Under the pieces are notes generated by a model that ran no database searches, was not told where the DNA came from, and saw only the letters and a list, made by a program, of their open reading frames with translations. The position numbers were made by a program, and so were the translations under genes. Source: Pseudomonas citrullilanati (lineage in GTDB: Bacteria > Pseudomonadota > Gammaproteobacteria > Pseudomonadales > Pseudomonadaceae). Taken from it: a stretch of DNA of 38,444 nt. The stretch is taken from NCBI RefSeq assembly GCF_030580855.1, contig NZ_JAUQOP010000048.1:1-38444 (forward strand), read 5' to 3'. This document shows, piece after piece, positions 31,840 to 38,444 of the stretch (the first letter of the stretch is position 1; each line of letters starts with the position of its first letter).

Positions 31840-32670
31840 ATGGATTTGTGGACCGCCTTTCAGGCACTGATTCTTGGCGTGGTGGAAGGCTTGACGGAGT
31901 TCCTGCCGATTTCCAGCACCGGGCACCAGATCGTGGTCGCCGACCTGCTGGGGTTTGGCGGCGAGCGCGCGATGGCGTTCAACATCATCATCCAGCTCGG
32001 CGCGATCCTCGCGGTGGTCTGGGAATTCCGGCAGAAGATCCTGGACGTCGTGCTGGGCTTGCCGACCCAGCCGAGTGCGCGTCGGTTCACCGCCAACCTG
32101 TTGATCGCCTTCCTGCCGGCGGTGGTGTTGGGCGTGCTGCTGGCGGACTGGATTCACCATTACCTGTTCAACCCGATCACGGTCGCCGCGGCGCTGGTGG
32201 TGGGCGGCCTGATCATGCTCTGGGCCGAGAAGCGCCAGCATCGGGTGCACGCCCAGACAGTGGACGAAATCACCTGGAAGGATGCGTTGAAGGTCGGCCT
32301 GGCCCAGTGCGTCGCGATGATTCCCGGCACCTCCCGCTCGGGCGCCACGATCATCGGCGGGCTGTTGTTCGGCCTGTCGCGCAAGACCGCGACCGAGTTC
32401 TCGTTTTTCCTGGCGATGCCGACCATGGTCGGCGCCGCCGTCTATTCGGGCTACAAGTACCGTGAGTTGTTCGTGCCGGCGGATTTCCCGGTGTTCGCCG
32501 TCGGCTTCGTCACCGCGTTCATCTTCGCCATGATCGCCGTGAAAGCCCTGTTGCGCTTCATCGCCAGCCACAGCTACGCCGTGTTCGCCTGGTACCGGAT
32601 CGCGTTCGGCTTGCTGATCCTCGCCACCTGGCAGTTCGGCTGGGTGGACTGGACGGCCGCCCAGCCGTGA
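31840..32670 (+). CDS. uppP: Undecaprenyl-diphosphatase UppP (BacA)
   Basis: The product is 276 residues, a polytopic inner-membrane enzyme that dephosphorylates undecaprenyl pyrophosphate so the carrier lipid can be reused for peptidoglycan and polysaccharide synthesis; extra dose gives bacitracin resistance. The two signature regions are EGLTEFLPISSTGH (16-29) and PGTSRSGAT (162-170, with catalytic Arg 166). Helices span the rest. GGGGGA immediately precedes the ATG. Its stop overlaps the GTG start of the next gene. Confidence 0.97.
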   Translation: MDLWTAFQALILGVVEGLTEFLPISSTGHQIVVADLLGFGGERAMAFNIIIQLGAILAVVWEFRQKILDVVLGLPTQPSARRFTANLLIAFLPAVVLGVLLADWIHHYLFNPITVAAALVVGGLIMLWAEKRQHRVHAQTVDEITWKDALKVGLAQCVAMIPGTSRSGATIIGGLLFGLSRKTATEFSFFLAMPTMVGAAVYSGYKYRELFVPADFPVFAVGFVTAFIFAMIAVKALLRFIASHSYAVFAWYRIAFGLLILATWQFGWVDWTAAQP

Positions 32671-33092
32671 GCGAAGCAGGTTCACGCAGGCGCGCCGCAC
32701 GCACCGCCGACGGCCGCGTGCAGCACCTGCGGCTGAAACTGGTCGTGTTCGGGGCGGTGTGTGCCTTGCCGCTGTTCGGCTCGCTGGCCTTGGGGCTGCG
32801 GGCGGTGACGTGGGTGCCCCTGGTGGCCTACGGCGTCGTCAGCGCGGTGGCGTTTGCGCTGTATTGGAATGACAAGCGCAAGGCCCGCGCCGATGCCTGG
32901 CGGACCCCGGAGAACGTGCTCCACGCCGTGGAGCTCGCGGGCGGTTGGCCGGGGGCGCTGCTGGCCCAGCAGGTGTTTCGCCACAAGACCCGCAAGGTTT
33001 CGTTCCAACTGGTGTTCTGGTGCATCGTGCTGTTGCACCAGGTGTTCTGGGTCGACCAGTTGTTCCTGGGCGGCCTGCTGCGGCGGTTCTGA
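32667..33092 (+). CDS. DUF1294 membrane protein
   Basis: The product is 141 residues from a GTG start that overlaps the uppP stop (GTGA). After a basic N-terminus (residues 1-25), two hydrophobic helices (about 28-65) precede the DUF1294 core: NDKRKAR, TPENVLHAVELAGGWPGALL and RHKTRKVSFQ. A C-terminal helix follows. Many DUF1294 proteins carry an N-terminal cold-shock domain; this one does not. The function is unknown. Coupling to uppP suggests co-expression, perhaps in envelope lipid handling, but this is inference. Confidence 0.88.
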   Translation: MSEAGSRRRAARTADGRVQHLRLKLVVFGAVCALPLFGSLALGLRAVTWVPLVAYGVVSAVAFALYWNDKRKARADAWRTPENVLHAVELAGGWPGALLAQQVFRHKTRKVSFQLVFWCIVLLHQVFWVDQLFLGGLLRRF

Positions 33093-33095
33093 ACC

Positions 33096-33449
33096 TCAGT
33101 CCCGCAGCAGGCCGGCCTGGGCGCGCTTGGGCAGCTTGCTCACCACCAGTTGGTGGGAGCGCCGGATCAGGTTGCGCAGTTCTTCGTCACCCAGTGGGTA
33201 GGGCACTTGCATGATGATCCACTGGGCGCGCGCCAGGTAAGGTGCGGGATGAATGCCCGGGCGGTCGCAATGGCCGAGGAACAGGTCCTTGTCGACCTTG
33301 AACGCCAGCGAGTCGCCGCGCAGGCCTTGCAGGGCGAACATCTTGTTGCCGGCGATGGAAAACACCCGCACGCCGCCCCATTTGTAATCTTCCCGCGCGC
33401 CGGGCAAGCCCAGGCAGAACGCCGCGACATCCTCTTCGCTCAGACTCAT
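33096..33449 (-). CDS. MmcQ/YjbR family protein
   Basis: The product is 117 residues. It begins MSLSEEDVAAFCLGLPGA and shows the YjbR hallmarks WGGVRVFSIAGNKMFAL and LAFKVDKDLF, a CyaY-like alpha/beta fold; PYLARAQWI and LRNLIRRSHQLVVSKLPK complete the family pattern. The family is DNA-binding-like in fold but has no settled function. The ATG at 33449 follows GGGGA and overlaps the LysR stop by 4 bp, so it is translated from the LysR transcript. It ends 3 bp from the DUF1294 stop, with no terminator between. Confidence 0.9.
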   Translation of the reverse strand: MSLSEEDVAAFCLGLPGAREDYKWGGVRVFSIAGNKMFALQGLRGDSLAFKVDKDLFLGHCDRPGIHPAPYLARAQWIIMQVPYPLGDEELRNLIRRSHQLVVSKLPKRAQAGLLRD

Positions 33450-34354
33450 ATCGTTTTTTCCCCACACCGCTCGAAGGCTTCCACCAGGTGATCGATCCAC
33501 GCCCGCACCGCCGGCAGCATGCCGCGCCGATGGGGGTAGACGGCCTGGAGCCAGCCGTCCGGTGACGACCAGCCAGGCAACAGCTCGACCAGTCTGCCGT
33601 CCAGCAACTCCTGCTCGCAATACATGCTCGGCAATAACGTGAAGCCCAGGCCGGCGAGGGTGCAGGCGCGCCGCACGATGAAGTCGTCGATGCCCAGGCG
33701 GGCCTCCAGGCTCAACTCGGCGCTTTGACCATCGCCCCTGAGCAGGCGCAAGTGCACCAGGCGATCGGCTTCCAGTGCGCCGAGAACCGGCAGTTGCCTG
33801 AGGTCCTCCGGGGTCTCGACCTGTCGTCCCTCGACCAGCGCGGGGCTGGCGACCATGAGCAGCCGCGCCTGGCGCAGGCGACGAGTCATCAGCAGCGGGT
33901 CCTCATCGCCGATGTCGCGCACCCGCAGGGCCACATCGATGCCTTCGCTCACCAGGTCGACCCGGCGGTTCACCAGGAGCATTTCCAGCTGGACCTGGGG
34001 GAATTTCGCCAGGAACGCGCTGATCACCTCCGGCAGGATCTGGTGGGCCAGGCCGACCGGGCTCGACACCCGCAGGCGCCCACGGGGTTCGCTGGACATG
34101 CTCGCCACCGCCTCATCGGCCATTTCCGCTTCCAGCAACATGGCCTGGCAATGGCGCAGGTAGCGTTCACCGACGGCCGTCAGTTTCAATTGCCGGGTGG
34201 TGCGTTGCAGCAGGCGGGCGTCGAGGCGCTCTTCCAGCTCGGCAATGCGCCGGGACAGCCGCGACTTGGGTATGCCCAGGACTCGCCCGGCGGCGGCAAA
34301 ACCGCCGGCCTCGACGACTTTGGCGAAGTAGTACAAATCATTGAGATCTTGCAT
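33446..34354 (-). CDS. LysR-family transcriptional regulator
   Basis: The product is 302 residues. The N-terminal winged helix-turn-helix (about 1-60) reads DLYYFAKVVEAGGFAAAGR then PKSRLSRRIAELEERLDARL, followed by the LysR effector domain (about 90-290, from RGRLRVSSPVGLA). It belongs to the CrgA/AaeR-like subgroup typical of regulators beside redox or efflux genes. It diverges from azoR, and a perfect inverted repeat lies 12 bp before its own ATG. This fits autoregulation and control of azoR, probably in response to quinones or electrophiles; the effector is not shown. Confidence 0.93.
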   Translation of the reverse strand: MQDLNDLYYFAKVVEAGGFAAAGRVLGIPKSRLSRRIAELEERLDARLLQRTTRQLKLTAVGERYLRHCQAMLLEAEMADEAVASMSSEPRGRLRVSSPVGLAHQILPEVISAFLAKFPQVQLEMLLVNRRVDLVSEGIDVALRVRDIGDEDPLLMTRRLRQARLLMVASPALVEGRQVETPEDLRQLPVLGALEADRLVHLRLLRGDGQSAELSLEARLGIDDFIVRRACTLAGLGFTLLPSMYCEQELLDGRLVELLPGWSSPDGWLQAVYPHRRGMLPAVRAWIDHLVEAFERCGEKTI

Positions 34355-34365
34355 GTCGAACTCGA

Positions 34366-34385
34366 TTGTCCTGTCAGTAGGACAA
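34366..34385. promoter_or_regulatory. Inverted-repeat operator between lysR and azoR
   Basis: TTGTCCT, six bases, AGGACAA: a perfect 7-bp inverted repeat with T-N12-A symmetry, close to the LysR T-N11-A box. It is 12 bp upstream of the regulator ATG and 100 bp upstream of azoR. CTGACT and TAGATA 18 bases apart, between the operator and azoR, could be the azoR promoter. Confidence 0.6.
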
Positions 34386-34484
34386 ACTATCGCATTTATG
34401 CTGACTTATCGATCATTCGTTTCGTAGATAGGATTATTGCCAATTGATCGCTTGGTTGCGGTCCCTCACTTGGAGAGCACTCAT

Positions 34485-35093
34485 ATGAAACTGCTACATA
34501 TCGATTCGAGCATTCTCGGCGATAATTCCATCTCTCGCCAATTGAGCCGCGAAGTGGTCCAAGCCTGGCAAGCCGCCGAGCCAGGAATCACTGTCACTTA
34601 CCGTGACCTGGCAGCCGACGCCATCAGCCACTTTTCAGCCCAGACGCTGGTCGCTGCCGGCACCAGTGCTGAATTGCGCGACGCTGCCCTGAAATACGAA
34701 GCTGACCTCAGCGCTGAAACAATGGCAGAGTTCCTGGCGGCGGATGCGCTGGTCATTGCCGCGCCCATGTACAACTTTACGATCCCGACTCAGCTCAAGG
34801 CCTGGATTGATCGTATTGCCGTCGCTGGCCAGACATTCCGCTATGGCGATTCAGGCTATGAAGGATTGTGTGGTGGCAAGAAGCTGGTGATCGTTTCCAC
34901 GGCTGGCGGGTTGCATGCCGGCAAGCCGAGTGGCGTGGGTCATGAAGACTATCTGACATTCATGTTCGGCTTCCTGGGCATTAGCGACATCGAAATCGTT
35001 CGTGCCGAAGGGCTGAATAAAGGGGATGACTTGCACACCAAGGGCATGCGCGAGGCCAAGTCGAAAATTAGCCAGCAGTTCGCCGCTGCGTAA
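34485..35093 (+). CDS. azoR: FMN-dependent NADH-azoreductase
   Basis: The product is 202 residues, a flavodoxin-like homodimeric cytoplasmic enzyme that reduces azo compounds and quinones with NAD(P)H. It begins KLLHIDSSI, with the FMN phosphate loop around SSILGDNSISRQLS (8-21), PMYNF (94-98) and STAGG (138-142), all AzoR signatures. The ATG at 34485 with GGAGAG upstream is preferred to the longer frame from 34437. No partner gene follows within the transcript. Divergent LysR control is likely. A real role in quinone-stress defence is more plausible than dye reduction. Confidence 0.95.
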   Translation: MKLLHIDSSILGDNSISRQLSREVVQAWQAAEPGITVTYRDLAADAISHFSAQTLVAAGTSAELRDAALKYEADLSAETMAEFLAADALVIAAPMYNFTIPTQLKAWIDRIAVAGQTFRYGDSGYEGLCGGKKLVIVSTAGGLHAGKPSGVGHEDYLTFMFGFLGISDIEIVRAEGLNKGDDLHTKGMREAKSKISQQFAAA

Positions 35094-35278
35094 AACCTGC
35101 GTAAAGGCAGCAAGTGCTTCGGGCAACCTTGGCAAAACCCTGTATTCTCGTCGTCAGTGGATGACCGGGATGCAGGGTTTCGCTGCATTCGGCGCCGGGG
35201 TTTTCTGGCGCAAGTTATGCACGGCCAAGGATGCGAGCGACGGGGCCTTCCCGTGCGCTGGTAAAGGTGGAAGATTCG

Positions 35279-36316
35279 ATGACACGTTTTGGTGCAGCGT
35301 TGCTGCTTTGCTTGTTTGCCAGTCTCCGTCCCGTGCAGGCCGCGCCGGGGATGCATCCGCATTGGAGCGCCGGCTTCCATGAACTGAGCTTTCTCGATCC
35401 GCTGGATCGCCAGCCGATGCACGCCATTGCGTTCTACCCGTCTACCGCCCGGGAACAATCCAGCCACTTGGGTGGCTACGAGATCGACGCCGCCCAGGAT
35501 GCACAGATCGCCATCGGCCGCTTCCCGCTGCTGATGCTGTCCCACGGCAACACCGGCACGCCACTGGCTTTGCACGATCTGGCCACGTCGTTGGCGCGCC
35601 AGGGCTTCGTGGTGGTCGCGGTGATCCATCCGGGCGATAACGTCCAGGACCACAGTCGGCTCGGCACCTTGAGCAACCTGTACGGGCGACCGATCCAGAT
35701 CTCCGCCGCGATCACCGCAACGCTGAACGATTCGATGCTTTCGCCGTTCGTCAACGCCGGGCAAGTCGGGGTCATCGGGTATTCGGCCGGTGGCGAGACC
35801 GCGCTGATCCTCTCCGGCGCCACGCCCGATCTCGATCGCCTGCGCCGCTACTGCCAGGAGCGGCCTGACGACCGGGATGCCTGTAACACCCAGGGCGAGT
35901 TGATCGCCGACCGGGACGATCTGCAACCCGAGGCCGACCCCAGGGTGCGGGCGTTGCTGCTGATGGCGCCGTTGAGCCTGAAATTTGGCCGGCACACCCT
36001 GGCTGACGTCCATGTGCCGGTGTTGCTCTACAGCGGCGACGGCGACAAGCTCGTGGCCTTCGACAAGAACGCCGCCGCGCTGGCCCGCAAGCTACCCATC
36101 GCGCCGGACTTCAAGACCCTGGCCGGCGCAGGGCACTTTGTCTTCCTGGCGCCGTGCACCGAAGAGCAGATTGCCGCGATGCCGGCGTTGTGCACCGATG
36201 CCGACGGCGTGGACCGTAAAGACATCCACCGCACGATGATCTCCGAGGCGGGGCGCTTTTTCAGCCAGGCCTTGGGCAAACCGAGCCGGGCGGGCTTGAA
36301 GACCGCTGATCAATAG
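35279..36316 (+). CDS. Exported alpha/beta hydrolase (dienelactone-hydrolase-like)
   Basis: The product is 345 residues with a signal peptide (about 1-21, ending RPVQA). The hydrolase fold has the oxyanion HGN (89-91), the nucleophile elbow GYSAGG (167-172, Ser 169), an acid in SGDGDK (Asp 254 or 256) and AGAGHF (His 286). A Cys-containing insertion at about 186-216 (RRYCQERPDDRDACNTQG) could form a disulfide in the periplasm. It resembles COG4188 'predicted dienelactone hydrolases'. The ATG at 35279 follows GGTGGAAG. The 185-bp gap after azoR shows no gene. The substrate is unknown. Its end overlaps the convergent MFS gene by 7 bp. Confidence 0.88.
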   Translation: MTRFGAALLLCLFASLRPVQAAPGMHPHWSAGFHELSFLDPLDRQPMHAIAFYPSTAREQSSHLGGYEIDAAQDAQIAIGRFPLLMLSHGNTGTPLALHDLATSLARQGFVVVAVIHPGDNVQDHSRLGTLSNLYGRPIQISAAITATLNDSMLSPFVNAGQVGVIGYSAGGETALILSGATPDLDRLRRYCQERPDDRDACNTQGELIADRDDLQPEADPRVRALLLMAPLSLKFGRHTLADVHVPVLLYSGDGDKLVAFDKNAAALARKLPIAPDFKTLAGAGHFVFLAPCTEEQIAAMPALCTDADGVDRKDIHRTMISEAGRFFSQALGKPSRAGLKTADQ

Positions 36317-37503
36317 CCTTTGGGCTCGGCGCGCCGACGCAGCAGCAAGGTCAGGCCGAGGCCGGTGAGCGACAGCAGCGCCGCGCAGACAAAGATCGAC
36401 GAGTAGCCCATGTTCAGCGCCACTGCGCCCATCAACGGGCCGGCAATCGCCAAGGCCAGGTCAAAGAACACCGCGTACGCGCTCAACCCGGCGCCACGGC
36501 TGGTATTGGGCACTTGCTTGATCGCTTCCACCCCCAGCGCCGGGTACACCAGCGACAGTCCGAACCCAGCCAACCCGGCGCCCACCAGGGCAAATGCGCT
36601 GGACGGTGCCAGCCACAGCAGCGCCAGGCCCACGGTCTCGATGCTCATGCAGGCAATGGCCGAGTTGAAGCCGCCGAAACGGGCGATGCTGGAAATGAAC
36701 AACAACCGCGCCAGGATGAAGCAGATGCCGAAGACCGTCAGGCACCAGGCGGCCCCGGTCCAGCCGCGACTGATGTAGAACAGCGTGATGAATGTGGTCA
36801 GGGTGCCGTAGCCGATCGACGCCACGCTCAGGCTCGCGCCGTACGGTGCGATGCGCCCGAACACGGCCCAGAAGGGCAGGCGTTCGCCGCGGATGACCGG
36901 TACCGACGGCTTGTTGCGGATCATCAGCAGGGCCAGGCCGGCCAATAGCGCCAGCGCCAGCCCCAAGCTATTGAACCCCAGCTCGCCGACCATCAGCACC
37001 CCCAGCGGCGCGCCGATGGCGATGGCCCCGTACGAGGCGATGCCGTTCCAGGAAATCGAGCGGGCCGTATGCTCCACACCCACCTGGCCCATGCACCAGC
37101 TGATGGTGCCGACGCCAATCAGGCCTTGGGCGACCCCCAGCAGCAAGCGGCCGGCCAGCAGGATCGACAGGCTCAACAGCGGCAGGCTTTGCAGCAAGGT
37201 CGAGAGCAAGGTCAGCACGCCGCTGAGGACAATCCCCGACAAGCCATAGACAATCGCCCGCTTGGTGCCGACGCTGTCCGACAGCCGCCCGGCCATGGGT
37301 CGGCTCAACAGGGTCGCCAGGTATTGGGAGCCGATGGCCAACCCCGCCACCACCGCGCTGAAGCCCAGCTGTTCGTGCACGTAGCCCGGCAACACGGCGA
37401 TTGGCAGGCCGATGCAGAGGAAGGCGATGAAGGTATAGAAAACGATCGAGACGATCTGCAGGGTGATCGACAAGGAACTGGGCGCAGCAGAAGGCGTAGG
37501 CAT
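36310..37503 (-). CDS. MFS transporter, YhhS/YfcJ family
   Basis: The product is 397 residues with 12 predicted helices. It matches the E. coli YhhS/YfcJ pattern closely: IGLPIAVLPGYVHEQLGFSA, then SQYLATLLSRPMAGRLSDSVG (the MFS loop 2-3 motif), SWNGIASYGAIAIGAPLGV and LVYPALGVEAIKQVP. Family members are inner-membrane proton-driven effluxers of sugars or drugs such as glyphosate, but the substrate here is not known. The ATG at 37503 is chosen by alignment of the N-terminus; upstream ATG codons at 37542 and 37539 are also possible, and neither has a strong ribosome binding site. Confidence 0.9.
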   Translation of the reverse strand: MPTPSAAPSSLSITLQIVSIVFYTFIAFLCIGLPIAVLPGYVHEQLGFSAVVAGLAIGSQYLATLLSRPMAGRLSDSVGTKRAIVYGLSGIVLSGVLTLLSTLLQSLPLLSLSILLAGRLLLGVAQGLIGVGTISWCMGQVGVEHTARSISWNGIASYGAIAIGAPLGVLMVGELGFNSLGLALALLAGLALLMIRNKPSVPVIRGERLPFWAVFGRIAPYGASLSVASIGYGTLTTFITLFYISRGWTGAAWCLTVFGICFILARLLFISSIARFGGFNSAIACMSIETVGLALLWLAPSSAFALVGAGLAGFGLSLVYPALGVEAIKQVPNTSRGAGLSAYAVFFDLALAIAGPLMGAVALNMGYSSIFVCAALLSLTGLGLTLLLRRRAEPKGY

Positions 37504-37609
37504 GAGGCTCGTTCGCGGGCGGCGGTTAGAGAGCCTCATCATGGCTCGGGGTGAGGATAAAAGAAAGCAGGCTAACTAAATGTGCCGGCCAGAATGGCAA
37601 TGCAGCGAG

Positions 37610-38154
37610 GAGCGAGCCGGCTCGCGAAAGCGGTGATGCAGCATGCATTGATGTTGGATGTGCTAACGCCTTCGCGGGCAAGCCCGCTCCCACAGGGGAT
37701 TTGTGCTGGACCGCAGGTTTGTGAGCAACCGGGAATCACTGTGGGAGCGGGCTTGCTCGCGATGGCGGCGGGTCAGCTTGCATTGATGTTGGATGTGCCG
37801 ACGCCTTCGCGGGCAAGCCCGCTCCCACAAGGGATTGTCGGTGGGCCGCAGGTTTGTGAGCAACCGAGATCCAGTGTGGGAGCGAGCTTGCTCGCGATGG
37901 CGGCGGGTCAGCTTGCATTGATGTTGGATGTGCCGACGCCTTCGCGGGCAGGCCCGCTCACACAAGGGATTTGCGCTGGGCCGCAGGTTTGTGAGCAGCC
38001 GAGATCCAGTGTGGGAGCGAGCTTGCTCGCGATGGCGGCGGGGCAGCTTGTATTGATGTTGGATGTGGCGACGCCTTCGCGGGCAGGCCCGCTCCCACAG
38101 GGGGATTTGTGCTAGGCCGCAGGTTTGTGAGCAACCGAGATCCAGTGTGGGAGC
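37610..38154. repeat. Tandem REPIN array, reverse orientation, cut by an IS
   Basis: Units at 37610-37693 (diverged), 37741-37828, 37876-37963 and 38011-38098, then a fifth that stops after 8 bases at 38147-38154. Spacer and units are the reverse complement of the arrays at 1-818 and 13347-14107. One unit end has CTCACAC in place of CTCCCAC (37957-37963). The interrupted copy adjoins the IS110-family element. Confidence 0.94.
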
Positions 38155-38444
38155 CAACTGTCTTTCACCCCCACCCGACCCGCGGTCGTCTTTTGGGTGC
38201 TATCGCGGCCTCAGATGGCCCCCTCCGAGGGCCTCAAGCGGTTTGATCCCGCCACGGCGTGCCGTCGCGCACCATCGCGTTGAGCCGGACCAGCAATACC
38301 CGCATACACGCCACCAGGGCCACTTTTGCGCACTTGCCCTTGGCGCGCAGCCTGGCATAGCGGGCTTTGAAATCAGCGTTGTAGCGGACCATCACCAACG
38401 CACACATATAGGCTGCGCGGCGCAATCTTCTGCGCCCACCGTAG
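38155..38444 (-). mobile_element. IS110-family insertion sequence, partial (runs off the window)
   Basis: REP homology stops sharply at 38154 (after GTGGGAGC), where CAACTGTC replaces the expected REP sequence. Downstream, on the minus strand, is the C-terminus of an IS110-family transposase (stop at 38234-38236), leaving only 79 bp between the transposase stop and the junction. The other end is beyond the window. Confidence 0.85.
38234..38444 (-). CDS. IS110-family transposase, C-terminal part
   Basis: The visible 69 residues continue off the window on the 5' side, so there is no start here. They read YGGRRRLRRAAYMCALVMVR, then a Lys/Arg-rich region and the ending LLVRLNAMVRDGTPWRDQTA. This is the end of the Transposase_20 domain that carries the catalytic Ser further upstream. 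IS110 enzymes are DEDD transposases that use a structured non-coding RNA of the element to choose the target. A TTG at 38423-38425 allows an apparent short open frame, but it is an internal codon. Confidence 0.88.
   Translation of the reverse strand, partial: YGGRRRLRRAAYMCALVMVRYNADFKARYARLRAKGKCAKVALVACMRVLLVRLNAMVRDGTPWRDQTA

Noticed and set aside
31573..32700. 375-residue frame opposite uppP
   Set aside because: Shadow of uppP, a clear family member with both catalytic motifs.
35130..35180. AAACCCTG / CAGGGTTT inverted repeat between azoR and the hydrolase
   Set aside because: The 30-base loop and lack of a T run make it a poor terminator, and no regulator is suggested by the context.

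Overview
The window reads as chromosomal DNA of a Pseudomonas, most likely of the P. fluorescens complex. The grounds are high GC, the REP family that begins GTGGGAGC, a complete fap functional-amyloid operon, and the gene orders glgA-treZ-malQ-treY-(DUF2934)-glgX and gnd-zwf, which I recall being close together in P. putida-like genomes. No rRNA, tRNA or CRISPR array was seen.

Layout. 1-818 is a tandem REPIN array. 886-12832 (minus) holds a PIG-L deacetylase-like gene and, behind a strong terminator, the tightly coupled operon glgA>treZ>malQ>treY>DUF2934>glgX for alpha-glucan and trehalose metabolism. 13347-14107 is a second REPIN array. A 57-residue coiled-coil gene (14271-14444, minus) diverges from gnd>zwf>HAD phosphatase (14719-18034, plus), the oxidative pentose-phosphate genes. 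nhaB, a delta-60-repeat protein and an 88-residue unknown follow on the minus strand.

21761-28490 is the amyloid region. A sigma-54 activator (plus) faces fapABCDEF (minus). A good -24/-12 promoter lies upstream of fapA, and an imperfect palindrome about 65 bp further out is a candidate activator site. The fapC-fapD gap can form three successive hairpins, the last of which can pair with the likely fapD ribosome binding site. Together these suggest sigma-54 control plus RNA-level tuning of subunit against accessory proteins.

28630-31566 (minus) carries a NadR-like nucleoside kinase coupled to pnuC (nicotinamide riboside salvage) and a chemoreceptor with a FliA-like promoter. 31840-33092 (plus) holds uppP coupled to a DUF1294 gene. 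33096-34354 (minus) holds a YjbR-family gene and a LysR regulator that diverges from azoR. A secreted alpha/beta hydrolase and a YhhS-type MFS transporter converge at 36310-36316. The window ends with a third REPIN array in the opposite orientation. Its last REP is cut at 38154/38155 by the end of an IS110-family element whose transposase runs off the window.

Most genes are recognisable core or accessory Pseudomonas genes. The less expected material is non-coding: the alternating REPIN arrays, the IS110 insertion in a REP, the fap promoter and activator-site architecture, and the fapC-fapD RNA structure.
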